64,000 bases of DNA, from positions 1-64,000 of the forward strand of contig JBJEJH010000056.1 in NCBI GenBank assembly GCA_051877855.1, in the 5' to 3' direction. Below the pieces are notes generated by a model. It made no database searches, was not told the DNA's origin, and worked only from the letters and a program-made list of their open reading frames with translations. Positions 37,655-47,699 of the stretch are shown piece by piece. Position 1 is the first letter of the stretch, and the number at the start of each line of letters is the position of its first letter. The stretch is from MGBC120314 sp051877855 (GTDB lineage Bacteria > Bacillota > Clostridia > Lachnospirales > Lachnospiraceae). The position numbers and the translations under genes were made by a program.

Positions 37655-38902
37655 ATGGAAAGTATAATTGAAATGGGTAAAAAAGCGAAGGCTGCAGCCC
37701 GAAGCTTAGGTAAACTGAGTGTTAATGAAAAGAATGCGGCGTTAAGAGCCTGTGGGGATGCACTTATACAGGAAGAAGAAAAAATTCTTACAGCCAATGC
37801 AAAGGATATTGAAAACGCCATTGCCGCCGGAATGAAGGATGGTCTTGTGGATCGTCTTCGTCTTGATTCTAAGAGAATTGCTGCAATGGCAGAGGGATTA
37901 AGACAGGTGGCAGAACTGGAAGACCCGGTAGGGGAAGTAATTTCCATGAAAAAGCGTCCAAACGGTCTTGTCATCGGTCAGAAAAGAGTTCCTCTCGGGG
38001 TTATCGGAATAATCTATGAGTCCAGACCCAATGTAACTGCTGACGCATTTGCCTTATGTTTTAAAACCGGAAATGCGGTTATCCTTCGTGGCGGTTCCGA
38101 TGCCATTCATTCCAATATGGCTATTGTTTCAGTAATAAACGGAGCATTGAAAAAGCTGGGCATCGAATATGATGCACTGCAATTAGTGACGGATACGAAT
38201 CGTGAACTTGTAAAGGAACTGCTGCATATGAATCAGTACGTGGATGTGATTATTCCTCGTGGTGGCGCAGGATTGATTCGTATGGTTGTTGAAAATAGTA
38301 CGGTTCCTGTTATTGAGACCGGTACCGGTAACTGCCATGTCTATGTGGATGAATCTGCCGATATTGAGATGGCCTTAAATATTGTTGAAAATGCCAAAAC
38401 CCAGAGAATCGGCGTATGTAATGCCTGTGAGTCCCTGGTTATCCATAAGAACATTGCCAGGGAATTTATTCCGTTAATGGTAAAGCGATTAAAGGCGAAG
38501 AATGTGGAAATTCGTGGTGATAAAGAATCCATGGAAATTGCCTCGGAAATTATTGCTGCTACGGATGAGGATTGGGGCAGGGAATACCTGGATTATATTA
38601 TTTCCTGTCGTGTGGTTAACAACATTGATGAGGCTATTGAACATATTAATCGATATAATACAGGTCATTCAGAAAGCATTGTCACAAGGGATTATGCGAA
38701 TTCACAGAAATTTCTGGAAGAGATTGATGCAGCATGTGTCTATGTAAATGCCTCGACACGTTTTACCGATGGTTTTGAATTTGGTTTTGGTGCGGAAATC
38801 GGAATCAGCACTCAGAAATTACATGCACGTGGTCCTATGGGACTGAAGGAATTAACCACTACCAAATATATCATATATGGCGATGGACAAATTCGTGGTT
38901 AA
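37655..38902 (+). CDS. proA: Gamma-glutamyl phosphate reductase ProA
   Basis: A 415-residue aldehyde-dehydrogenase-fold enzyme that reduces glutamyl-5-phosphate to the semialdehyde, the second step of proline synthesis. Catalytic C255 lies in IGVCNACESLV; PLGVIGIIYESRPNVT, ILRGGSDAIHSN and FGAEIGISTQKLHARGPMGL are also diagnostic. ATG 37655 follows TTGGAGG; ATG 37634 is in frame upstream but has no ribosome site and lies close to the palindrome. No terminator separates it from the following miaB. Confidence 0.96.
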   Translation: MESIIEMGKKAKAAARSLGKLSVNEKNAALRACGDALIQEEEKILTANAKDIENAIAAGMKDGLVDRLRLDSKRIAAMAEGLRQVAELEDPVGEVISMKKRPNGLVIGQKRVPLGVIGIIYESRPNVTADAFALCFKTGNAVILRGGSDAIHSNMAIVSVINGALKKLGIEYDALQLVTDTNRELVKELLHMNQYVDVIIPRGGAGLIRMVVENSTVPVIETGTGNCHVYVDESADIEMALNIVENAKTQRIGVCNACESLVIHKNIAREFIPLMVKRLKAKNVEIRGDKESMEIASEIIAATDEDWGREYLDYIISCRVVNNIDEAIEHINRYNTGHSESIVTRDYANSQKFLEEIDAACVYVNASTRFTDGFEFGFGAEIGISTQKLHARGPMGLKELTTTKYIIYGDGQIRG

Positions 38903-38950
38903 ATAGAGATGGTGCAATTGTGGTAAGGAATTATAGAAACGGGGTTTGTT

Positions 38951-40384
38951 ATGGAATTAAGAGAAAATGAGACACTTGACTCTGTCGCAGAGTCCAAACG
39001 TCAATATGAATACATTGAAAAATGCAGGAATCTGATACAAGAACGCGCAAAGGAACTTGGGCGTCCTTTGCGTGCCTGTGTCAATACCTTCGGTTGTCAG
39101 ATGAATGCCAGAGATTCAGAAAAGCTGGTTGGTATTCTGGAACAGATGGGATATGAGATCGTGGAGGATGAAAATTGTGATTTTGTCATTTTTAATACCT
39201 GTACGGTCCGTGAAAATGCCAACACCAGAGTTTATGGACGATTAGGACAGTTAAAGGTGATTAAGAAAAAGAATCCACAGATGATGATTGCTCTGTGTGG
39301 TTGCATGATGCAGGAAGCCCATGTGGTGGAGAAAATCAGAACTACCTATCGTTTTGTGAATCTGATTTTTGGTACTCATAATATTTATAAATTTGCACAG
39401 CTTGTTTATGACAGTCTGACCTCAGATAGTATGATTATTGATATCTGGAAAGATACCGATAAGATTGTAGAAGATCTTCCAAGCGAGCGAAAGTTCTCCT
39501 TTAAATCCGGCGTTAATATTATGTTTGGCTGTAATAATTTCTGCAGTTACTGTATTGTTCCTTATGTAAGGGGACGGGAACGAAGCCGTAATCCGAGAGA
39601 TATTGTGCGTGAGATTGAGAAACTGGTGGCTGACGGTGTAAAGGAAGTAATGCTTCTGGGACAGAATGTTAACTCCTATGGCAAAAACTTAGAAGAGCCG
39701 GTTACCTTTGCCATGCTTCTTCAGGAAATTGAGAAAATAGAAGGGCTGGAGCGTATTCGTTTTATGACTCCACACCCGAAGGATCTTTCGGATGATTTGA
39801 TTGAAGTTATGAGCAAGTCCGAAAAAATCTGTCATCACGTACATTTGCCATTGCAGTCCGGCAGTACCGAGATTTTAAGGAGAATGAATCGTCATTATAC
39901 GAAGGAACAGTATCTTGCTCTGGTGGATCGTATCAAGGAAAAGATTCCGGATGTATCCATCACCACTGACATTATCGTCGGTTTCCCGGGTGAAACGGAA
40001 GAAGACTTTGAAGATACCTTAGATGTGGTTCGTAAGGCAAGGTATGACAGTGCCTATACATTCATATATTCGAAGCGTACCGGAACTCCTGCAGCAGCTA
40101 TGGAGGATCAGGTGCCGGAGGATGTGGTAAAGAATCGTTTTGATCGTCTGTTGAAAGAAGTTCAGGAAATTTCCGGCGATCTTACGGCAAGAGATGTGGG
40201 AAAGACTGCAAAGGTATTAGTGGAGTCCATTAGTGAGAATGATCCTGCATTAGTGACAGGTCGTCTTTCGAATAACATTTTAGTACATTTCCCGGGGGAT
40301 GAATCACTCATTGGCCAGGTGGTCAATGTGTTGTTAAAGGAAGGAAAAGGTTTCTATTATATCGGTGAACCGGTGGAATCATAG
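38951..40384 (+). CDS. miaB: tRNA-2-methylthio-N6-dimethylallyladenosine synthase MiaB
   Basis: A 477-residue methylthiotransferase. The N-terminal UPF0004 domain carries FGCQMNARDSEKL, FNTCTVREN and LCGCMMQ, giving the auxiliary cluster cysteines; the radical SAM motif CNNFCSYC follows with IVPYVRGRERSR; a TRAM domain ends the protein. It adds a methylthio group at C2 of i6A37 in tRNA. The substrate is made by MiaA, whose gene lies 4.7 kb downstream after mutSL, the usual clostridial order. An N-terminal extension of about 35 residues precedes the first motif. Confidence 0.95.
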   Translation: MELRENETLDSVAESKRQYEYIEKCRNLIQERAKELGRPLRACVNTFGCQMNARDSEKLVGILEQMGYEIVEDENCDFVIFNTCTVRENANTRVYGRLGQLKVIKKKNPQMMIALCGCMMQEAHVVEKIRTTYRFVNLIFGTHNIYKFAQLVYDSLTSDSMIIDIWKDTDKIVEDLPSERKFSFKSGVNIMFGCNNFCSYCIVPYVRGRERSRNPRDIVREIEKLVADGVKEVMLLGQNVNSYGKNLEEPVTFAMLLQEIEKIEGLERIRFMTPHPKDLSDDLIEVMSKSEKICHHVHLPLQSGSTEILRRMNRHYTKEQYLALVDRIKEKIPDVSITTDIIVGFPGETEEDFEDTLDVVRKARYDSAYTFIYSKRTGTPAAAMEDQVPEDVVKNRFDRLLKEVQEISGDLTARDVGKTAKVLVESISENDPALVTGRLSNNILVHFPGDESLIGQVVNVLLKEGKGFYYIGEPVES

Positions 40385-40447
40385 GCGAAGAAACCGATGC
40401 AAAAGGTTCATAAATAATAATTTGTTTAATATTTGGAAGGTGGAAAA

Positions 40448-43099
40448 ATGGCTGAAGTTACACCAATGATGCAGCAATATCTGGAAACAAAAGCTCAATA
40501 TAAGGATTGTATATTATTTTATCGGCTTGGAGATTTCTATGAGATGTTCTATGAGGATGCTGTGACAGTCTCAAGAGAACTGGAATTAACTCTTACCGGT
40601 AAAAGTTGTGGATTGGAAGAACGTGCACCCATGTGCGGTGTTCCGTTTCATTCCTCAGAACCGTATATTACAAAGCTGGTAAATCGGGGTTATCGCGTGG
40701 CAATTTGTGAGCAGGTAGAAGACCCGAAGCTTGCCAAGGGGCTTGTGAAACGCGAAGTGGTTCGTATTGTAACTCCGGGAACCAACCTGAATATGCAATC
40801 TCTGGATGAAACCAGAAATAATTACCTTATGTGTATTGTCTATGTGGATGATAATATCGGTCTGGCCATTGCAGATGTTTCAACGGGTGATTTCTATGTA
40901 ACGGAAGTGGAATCAGGTCGGGTGCTGATTGATGAGATCAACAAGTTTGTGCCATCCGAGATCATCTGTAATGAAGCTTTTAATATGAGCGGTGTTGATC
41001 TTGGCGAGCTTGTGGCAAAGATGAATATTGCCGTATCTTCTCTGGATGCATGGTATTTTGATGAAGATCTGTGCAACCGTACATTGATGGATCATTTTCA
41101 GGTGAAGAATATGGAAGGGCTTGGCGTAGCGGATTATCCAAGCGGAACGCTGGCTAGTGGTGCTTTGCTGCAGTATCTGATTGAGACACAGAAGAATTCT
41201 CTTTCTCATATTACAAGGTTAATTCCATATTCTACCGGAAAATATATGATTATTGACAGTTCTTCCAGAAGAAATCTGGAACTGGTGGAAACCATGCGTG
41301 AAAAACAAAAGAGAGGTTCACTTCTCTGGGTTTTGGATAAAACCAAGACGGCTATGGGTGCCCGAAGACTTCGGAATATCATTGAGCAGCCCTTGATTGA
41401 TAAGGAAGAAATCCGCATGCGTCAGGATGCTATAGCGGATCTTAAAGAAGGTGCAATTGCAAGGGAGGAACTGCGGGAATATCTGAATCCGGTGTATGAT
41501 TTTGAGCGTATTATGAGTAAGATTACCTGTAAGTCCGCTAATCCGAGAGACTTATTAGCCCTGCGTAACTCATTGGAAATGCTTCCTCATATCAAAACGA
41601 TTTTAAGTGATTTTCGTGAGGGACTGTTACATGATATTGATGAGCGGATGGATGATCTGTCGGACATTTATGATCTGATTCAACAGTCCATCGATGAGGA
41701 CACTCCCATTACCATTCGTGAAGGCGGAATGATTAAGGATGGCTATAGTGATGAGATTGATCAGTACCGTCGTGCGAAGAATGATGGAAAGTCCTGGCTC
41801 ATGGAATTTGAGATGCAGGAGAAGGAGCGCACCGGAATTAAGAATCTTCGTGTGAAGTATAACAAGGTCTTTGGATATACCATTGAGGTGACCAATTCCT
41901 ATTCGAACTTAGTTCCGGAAGAATATATTCGAAAGCAGACCTTAAGCAATATGGAGCGTTACACTACACCCCAATTAAAGGAACTGGAAGATGTCATCTT
42001 AGGTGCAGAGGATAAGCTTTATATCCTTGAATATGATGTGTTCTGTGGTATTCGTGATAAGATTGCTGAAAATGTTGTCCGTATTCAGAATACGGCAAAG
42101 GCAATCGCTGATCTGGATGTATTCTGTTCGTTGGCCTTCGTTGCGGAACAGAACAATTATGTTCGTCCGCAGATAAACGAAAAGGGCGTCATCGACGTGA
42201 AGGGCGGAAGACATCCGGTGGTTGAGAAGATGATTCCAAATGATATGTTTGTGTCCAATGATATCATTCTGGATAACAATAATAATCGTGTTTCGATTAT
42301 TACCGGGCCGAATATGGCGGGAAAGTCTACGTATATGCGGCAGGTGGCATTGATTGTTCTCATGGCGCAGATTGGGTCCTTTGTACCGGCAACTTCGGCG
42401 AATATCGGTGTTGTGGACCGGATTTTTACAAGAGTTGGTGCCTCGGATGATCTGGCCTCGGGGCAGAGTACTTTTATGGTGGAAATGACGGAAGTAGCCA
42501 ATATTTTAAGAAATGCCACAAGTAACTCACTGCTGATTCTGGATGAAATCGGACGTGGTACATCGACCTTTGATGGACTTAGTATAGCCTGGGCGGTGGT
42601 GGAACACATTTCTAATCCACGATTGATTGGGGCAAAGACATTGTTTGCAACCCATTATCACGAGCTTACGGAATTAGAGGGAACCATCAATGGAGTTCAA
42701 AACTACTGTATCGCCGTGAAGGAGCAGGGAGATAATATTGTCTTCCTTCGTAAGATTATTAAGGGTGGTGCCGATAAGAGTTATGGTATCCAGGTTGCTA
42801 AACTGGCCGGAGTTCCGGATTCGGTTATTGCCCGTGCCAAGGAACTGGTGGAAGAATTAAGCGATGCAGATATTTCCCAGAAAGCAAGAGATATTGCACA
42901 GGCCTTTGGCCAGCAACAGGTAAAGAAAAGAAGTAAAAAACTGGATGATGTGGATCGCACCCAGATGACATTGTTTGATGTGGTGAAGGACGATGATATT
43001 CTGGAAGAACTTCGCAATCTGGATCTTAGCAATATCACACCGATTGATGCTTTGAATACATTATTCAGTCTTCAGAACAAGATTAAGAATCGTTGGTAA
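40448..43099 (+). CDS. mutS: DNA mismatch recognition protein MutS
   Basis: An 883-residue MutS1. The mismatch-wedge motif F30-Y-E32 lies in GDFYEMFYEDA; connector, lever and clamp domains follow; the ATPase has Walker A GPNMAGKS (620-627), LDEIGRGTSTFDGLS and the ATHYHEL switch. The helix-turn-helix dimer region is C-terminal. It binds base mismatches and loops and recruits MutL, encoded 22 bases downstream. ATG 40448 has GGAAGGTGG upstream; an in-frame TTG 40433 precedes that site. Confidence 0.97.
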   Translation: MAEVTPMMQQYLETKAQYKDCILFYRLGDFYEMFYEDAVTVSRELELTLTGKSCGLEERAPMCGVPFHSSEPYITKLVNRGYRVAICEQVEDPKLAKGLVKREVVRIVTPGTNLNMQSLDETRNNYLMCIVYVDDNIGLAIADVSTGDFYVTEVESGRVLIDEINKFVPSEIICNEAFNMSGVDLGELVAKMNIAVSSLDAWYFDEDLCNRTLMDHFQVKNMEGLGVADYPSGTLASGALLQYLIETQKNSLSHITRLIPYSTGKYMIIDSSSRRNLELVETMREKQKRGSLLWVLDKTKTAMGARRLRNIIEQPLIDKEEIRMRQDAIADLKEGAIAREELREYLNPVYDFERIMSKITCKSANPRDLLALRNSLEMLPHIKTILSDFREGLLHDIDERMDDLSDIYDLIQQSIDEDTPITIREGGMIKDGYSDEIDQYRRAKNDGKSWLMEFEMQEKERTGIKNLRVKYNKVFGYTIEVTNSYSNLVPEEYIRKQTLSNMERYTTPQLKELEDVILGAEDKLYILEYDVFCGIRDKIAENVVRIQNTAKAIADLDVFCSLAFVAEQNNYVRPQINEKGVIDVKGGRHPVVEKMIPNDMFVSNDIILDNNNNRVSIITGPNMAGKSTYMRQVALIVLMAQIGSFVPATSANIGVVDRIFTRVGASDDLASGQSTFMVEMTEVANILRNATSNSLLILDEIGRGTSTFDGLSIAWAVVEHISNPRLIGAKTLFATHYHELTELEGTINGVQNYCIAVKEQGDNIVFLRKIIKGGADKSYGIQVAKLAGVPDSVIARAKELVEELSDADISQKARDIAQAFGQQQVKKRSKKLDDVDRTQMTLFDVVKDDDILEELRNLDLSNITPIDALNTLFSLQNKIKNRW

Positions 43100-43120
43100 A
43101 ATGGTTTTAAGAGGTATATT

Positions 43121-45094
43121 ATGGCAATTAAGGTATTAGATCAGCTTACAATCAACAAAATTGCAGCCGGTGAGGTCATTGAAAGACCTTCTTCGGTGGT
43201 AAAGGAATTGGTGGAGAATGCCATCGATGCCAAGGCCAGTGCCATCACCATCGAGATTAAAGAAGGTGGTATTTCATTTATCCGAATTACGGACAATGGC
43301 GGTGGATTTGAGAAGGAAGATATTCCTGTGGCTTTCCTGCGTCATTCTACAAGCAAAATAAAGTCGGTGGAGGATCTTCTTACCGTATCTTCCTTAGGTT
43401 TTCGTGGTGAAGCCTTGTCCAGTATTTCGGCTGTGGCACAGGTGGAATTAGTAACCAAGACCCATGACAGTCTCATGGGAACAAGATACATCATTGAAGG
43501 CGGACGTGAGAAAGAAATTGAGGCAGTAGGTTGTCCGGATGGAACTACATTTCTGATTCGAAATCTGTTTTTTAACACGCCTGCCCGCAGAAAATTTTTA
43601 AAATCACCGGTTACCGAGGCCGGGTATATTGCTGAATTGGTGGAGAAACTTGCGATGTCTCACCCGGATATTTCCTTCCGATTTATCAATAATGGGCAGA
43701 ATAAGATTCACAGCTCCGGAAACGGCAATATGAAGGATATCATATACCATGTGTACGGAAGGGATATCAATGCCAACCTATTGCCGGTTCATTACCGGGG
43801 GGAAGGATTCTCAATCGATGGATTTATTGGGAAGCCTATCATCAACCGTGGTAACCGTAATTATGAAAATTATTATATCAATGGGCGATATATCCGCAGC
43901 AATATTATTAACAAGGCCATTGAGGATGCTTACAAACCATTTATGATGCAGCATAAGTATCCTTTTACGGCGTTACATTTTCAAGTGGATCACAAGCTGA
44001 TTGATGTCAATGTGCACCCAACGAAAATGGAACTTCGTTTTTCCAACGGTCAGGAAATCTATGACGCCGTGCTCAAGGCTCTGACCGATGCATTGACACA
44101 CAAGGAATTTATTCCTGATGTCGGGCTGGATAGCACGAATGAAAAATCGGAATCAAAAAAAGCAACAAAGAATCCGGAAAAACACATTCCGGAACCCTTT
44201 GAGAAGAATCGTATGCAAATGGTAAGGGAACCGGCTCTTTATGAACCCAAACCTCAGACACCTAAAACATCAAACTGGGTGGAGTCCTTAACGAAGATTT
44301 CGGTTGAAAAACCATCAAAGCCACAGATTCCTAAGGCGGAAGTAAAAAAAGAAGTATCGGTTGAAACGAAAAAAGATTCCGGGGAATTTACGTCCCTTGC
44401 TCCACAGACTGTGGAAAAACCGGAAGGAGTAAAGAAAGATGACGTTGTGTTAAAGGCTGCACCGGCTGTGCCACAGCAGATGACACTTTTTGAGGAAAAA
44501 TTGCTGGATGAGAAAAATGTCATCCGGCATAAGATTATCGGACAAGTTTTTGACACCTATTGGATTGTGGAATTTGAGGATAAGATGTATCTTATTGACC
44601 AGCACGCAGCTCATGAGAAGGTTCTATATGAGCGTATTATGGCAAGATTTAAAGAATCGAAAGCCGATTCTCAGAATCTGATGCCGGCGGTTGTGGTTAC
44701 ATTAAGCCTAAATGATATCGAGGTTTTAAAAGAAAATTTTGAGACGTTTCATGCATTCGGATATGAGGTGGAAGCCTTCGGAGGTCAGGATTATGCTATT
44801 ACAGCGGTTCCATTGGAACTTTATGGTCTGAATGAGAAGGATGTGTTCCTTGAAATTCTGGATGAGTTGGCGGGAGGAAGTTATAAGACCATTACATCCT
44901 TGACGGATCGTATGGCAACCATTGCCTGTAAAGCGGCGGTAAAGGGAAATAATCATCTTTCAGTTCCGGAAGCAAAAGAATTAATTAATGAACTTCTGAC
45001 CCTGGAGAACCCATATAATTGTCCACACGGACGTCCGACGATTGTTTCTATGAGCAAGTATGAGATGGAGAAAAAATTTAAAAGAATCGTGTAA
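43121..45094 (+). CDS. mutL: DNA mismatch repair protein MutL with endonuclease motif
   Basis: A 657-residue GHKL ATPase. The N-terminal domain has IAAGEVIERP, NAIDAKA, DNGGG and FRGEALSSI; a Lys/Pro/Glu-rich linker spans about residues 335-460; the C-terminal dimerisation domain carries the endonuclease motif DQHAAHEKVLYE starting at D493, and CPHGRPT near the end. These indicate the nicking MutL found in bacteria without MutH. It follows mutS closely and precedes miaA. Confidence 0.97.
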   Translation: MAIKVLDQLTINKIAAGEVIERPSSVVKELVENAIDAKASAITIEIKEGGISFIRITDNGGGFEKEDIPVAFLRHSTSKIKSVEDLLTVSSLGFRGEALSSISAVAQVELVTKTHDSLMGTRYIIEGGREKEIEAVGCPDGTTFLIRNLFFNTPARRKFLKSPVTEAGYIAELVEKLAMSHPDISFRFINNGQNKIHSSGNGNMKDIIYHVYGRDINANLLPVHYRGEGFSIDGFIGKPIINRGNRNYENYYINGRYIRSNIINKAIEDAYKPFMMQHKYPFTALHFQVDHKLIDVNVHPTKMELRFSNGQEIYDAVLKALTDALTHKEFIPDVGLDSTNEKSESKKATKNPEKHIPEPFEKNRMQMVREPALYEPKPQTPKTSNWVESLTKISVEKPSKPQIPKAEVKKEVSVETKKDSGEFTSLAPQTVEKPEGVKKDDVVLKAAPAVPQQMTLFEEKLLDEKNVIRHKIIGQVFDTYWIVEFEDKMYLIDQHAAHEKVLYERIMARFKESKADSQNLMPAVVVTLSLNDIEVLKENFETFHAFGYEVEAFGGQDYAITAVPLELYGLNEKDVFLEILDELAGGSYKTITSLTDRMATIACKAAVKGNNHLSVPEAKELINELLTLENPYNCPHGRPTIVSMSKYEMEKKFKRIV

Positions 45095-45114
45095 GATGTT
45101 GAATGAGGAGTATT

Positions 45115-46074
45115 ATGAAAAAAAGGCCTTTGATTATTATTACGGGACCGACTTCGGTGGGAAAAACTGAAAATTCAATTCGGCTGGCAAAAGCATTGAA
45201 TGCTGAAATTATCAGTGCAGATTCCATGCAGGTCTATCGCTATATGGATATTGGTACAGCAAAGATTACTCCACAGGAGATGCAGGGGGTGAAGCATCAT
45301 CTGATTGACTGCCTGGATCCGAAAGAAGATTTTAATATTTATCAATTTAAAAAGATGGCAAACGAAGCACTGGAGGAGATCTATTCCAGGGGAAGGATTC
45401 CCATGCTGGTTGGCGGAACCGGATTCTATATTCAGGCGGTTCTTAAAGATGTTGATTTTTCGGAGGAAGAACCAAATTCAGCTTATCGGGAGGAACTTTG
45501 GCATATAGCGGATACAGAAGGAGAATCCGTTCTTCATGACATGCTGCGAAAGGTGGATCCTAAGGCGGCGGAAGCGATTCATCAAAACAATGTAAAAAGG
45601 GTAATCCGGGCCCTGGAATATTATCGTCAGAACGGAGAGAAAATCTCCCTTCACAATCAGACGGAGTCCGGAAAGGAATCCCCTTTCGATTATATGTATT
45701 TTGTGATTAATAATGATCGTGATATTCTCTACAGGCGAATTGAGGACCGCATCGACCGGATGATGGAGGACGGCCTTGTAGAAGAGGTGCAAAAGCTTAA
45801 GGAAATGGGTTTGCATAAGGATATGGTTTCCATGAAGGGATTAGGATATAAAGAAATTCTATCCTATCTTGATGGAGAGATTTCTCTTGAGGAAGCGATT
45901 TACACCCTTAAGAGAGATACCAGACATTTTGCTAAGCGGCAAATCACCTGGTTTAAAAGAGAAAAGGATGTTATTTGGATGAATTATCCGGATTTTGATC
46001 AGGATAAGAATAAAATGTATGAAGCGATGTTACGCATGATAGGAGAACATTATGGAATTACAGTCAATGTATAA
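45115..46074 (+). CDS. miaA: tRNA dimethylallyltransferase MiaA
   Basis: A 319-residue P-loop transferase that prenylates A37 of tRNAs reading UNN codons. GPTSVGKTENS is the nucleotide loop; ISADSMQVYRYMDIGTAK, HHLIDCLDP and VGGTGFYIQAVL are conserved; the C-terminal RDTRHFAKRQITWFKRE is typical. ATG 45115 is preceded by GAGGAG; an in-frame upstream codon at 45103 lies in that site. It overlaps the next gene by 23 bases. With MiaB it completes the ms2i6A pathway. Confidence 0.96.
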   Translation: MKKRPLIIITGPTSVGKTENSIRLAKALNAEIISADSMQVYRYMDIGTAKITPQEMQGVKHHLIDCLDPKEDFNIYQFKKMANEALEEIYSRGRIPMLVGGTGFYIQAVLKDVDFSEEEPNSAYREELWHIADTEGESVLHDMLRKVDPKAAEAIHQNNVKRVIRALEYYRQNGEKISLHNQTESGKESPFDYMYFVINNDRDILYRRIEDRIDRMMEDGLVEEVQKLKEMGLHKDMVSMKGLGYKEILSYLDGEISLEEAIYTLKRDTRHFAKRQITWFKREKDVIWMNYPDFDQDKNKMYEAMLRMIGEHYGITVNV

Positions 46075-47332
46075 AGAACTTGGAATTAAAGAGGACGTTT
46101 GGAAACTGGGTGAAGAAGTGCTTAAAAAGCTTCAGGAGCGCTTTCGTAAGATTGATGAGACTGCGGAATACAATCAGCTTAAGGTCTTAAAAGCCATGCA
46201 GGAAAATCATCTGAGTGAGTCCCATTTTGGGGCAAGTACCGGTTATGGGTATAATGACATGGGGCGTGAGACCTTAGAGGCAGTTTATGCATCCATTTTT
46301 CATACGGAGGATGCGCTGGTGCGTCCCCAGATTATGTGTGGAACCCATGCATTAAATATTGCACTGTCTGCAAATCTTCGTCCGGGGGATGAGATTCTTT
46401 CTCCGGTGGGAAAGCCATATGATACCATGGATGAGATTATTGGAATTCGTGAATCCAAGGGAAGTCTTCGTGAGTTTGGTATCACCTACGCTCAGGTGGA
46501 TCTTAAGGAAGATGGCAGTTTTGATTATGATAAGATTAAAAATGCAATCAATGATCGCACCAGGTTAGTAACGATCCAGCGTTCCCGTGGATATGCCAAA
46601 AGACCAACCCTTTCGGTGGAACAAATTGGTGATCTGATTCATTTTGTAAAAGAAATTAAGCCATCGGTTATCTGTATGGTGGACAATTGTTATGGCGAAT
46701 TTGTTGAAAAAATCGAACCATCGGATGTTGGAGCAGATTTGGTTGTAGGATCCCTGATCAAGAATCCGGGTGGTGGTCTTGCACCGGTGGGTGGTTATAT
46801 CGCCGGTAAGAAGGAATATGTCGAAATGTGTGCATATCGTTTATCTTCTCCGGGACTTGGCAAGGAAGTTGGAGCCACACTTGGACTGAATCAATCCTTC
46901 TTCCAGGGATTGTTCTTAGCACCAACCGTGACAGCGGGTGCATTAAAGGGTGCTATTTTTGCAGCCAATATCTATGAAAGATTAGGTTATGACGTTTTTC
47001 CGGATGGTTCACAGGAACGGTTTGATATCATCCAGTCGGTGGAACTTCGTACGCCACAGGCATTGAATGCTTTTTGTAAGGGTATTCAGGCCGCTGCACC
47101 GGTGGACAGCTTTGTAACACCGGAAGGCTGGGATATGCCGGGATATGATGCACCGGTGATCATGGCTGCAGGAGCCTTTGTTCAGGGTTCATCCATTGAA
47201 CTTAGCGCGGATGGACCAATGAAGCCGCCTTATATGGTTTTCTTCCAGGGAGGACTTACCTGGTATCATGCAAAGGTAGGAATTCTTAAGAGTTTACAGG
47301 TTATGGTGGATGAAGGAATCGTTACTCTGTAA
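46052..47332 (+). CDS. COG4100 PLP-dependent enzyme (methionine gamma-lyase-like, aluminium-resistance family)
   Basis: A 426-residue fold-type I PLP protein. Typical segments are ASTGYGYNDMGRETLE, RPQIMCGTHAL, VDNCYGEFVE and the PLP lysine region VGSLIKNPGGG with K237. The family (YnbB in Bacillus) is annotated as methionine gamma-lyase-like or aluminium resistance, but its substrate is not settled. It is regularly found next to miaA in Firmicutes, as here, where it starts inside miaA with AGGAGAA upstream. Confidence 0.9.
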   Translation: MELQSMYKELGIKEDVWKLGEEVLKKLQERFRKIDETAEYNQLKVLKAMQENHLSESHFGASTGYGYNDMGRETLEAVYASIFHTEDALVRPQIMCGTHALNIALSANLRPGDEILSPVGKPYDTMDEIIGIRESKGSLREFGITYAQVDLKEDGSFDYDKIKNAINDRTRLVTIQRSRGYAKRPTLSVEQIGDLIHFVKEIKPSVICMVDNCYGEFVEKIEPSDVGADLVVGSLIKNPGGGLAPVGGYIAGKKEYVEMCAYRLSSPGLGKEVGATLGLNQSFFQGLFLAPTVTAGALKGAIFAANIYERLGYDVFPDGSQERFDIIQSVELRTPQALNAFCKGIQAAAPVDSFVTPEGWDMPGYDAPVIMAAGAFVQGSSIELSADGPMKPPYMVFFQGGLTWYHAKVGILKSLQVMVDEGIVTL

Positions 47333-47409
47333 AAGTTCATAAATTTTTGGTGTACTTTACTTTTTTACTGTGTTAATATAGATGTATATGGTTAATTTTG
47401 GAGGATGTT

Positions 47410-47658
47410 ATGTCAATTGTAAGAAGTAAGAACAGCTGGGCATTATTACTTTTGGTCCTGGCAGGTATTGTAATTGGTGGTTTTATCGGTGATCTTACGA
47501 ATATTGGCTGGTTAAATTACGGAAAGACTTTTGGTCTGACTTCACCAATTGTGTTGGATCTCGGTGTATTGGTCATTACCTTTGGTTTGACAATTCGAAT
47601 TACTATTGCCAGCATTTTAGGGATTCTTCTTGCTATTTTGATTTATCGTTTAATTTAA
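47410..47658 (+). CDS. DUF4321 small membrane protein
   Basis: An 82-residue protein with two hydrophobic helices (about residues 9-27 and 47-80) and the DUF4321-like pattern KNSWALLLLVLAGIVIGG with GLTSPIVLDLGVL. The function is unknown; the family commonly sits just upstream of radC-mreB in Clostridia, as here. ATG 47410 follows TTTGGAGG; the in-frame TTG 47398 is part of that leader. Confidence 0.82.
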   Translation: MSIVRSKNSWALLLLVLAGIVIGGFIGDLTNIGWLNYGKTFGLTSPIVLDLGVLVITFGLTIRITIASILGILLAILIYRLI

Positions 47659-47699
47659 TAAACCTGGATTAATCTTTCTATATGCCAATGGTTTGACTT

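Noticed and set aside
42157..42609. 150-codon open frame antisense to mutS
   Set aside because: No ribosome site or recognisable protein; it covers the conserved ATPase region of mutS, which explains the open frame.
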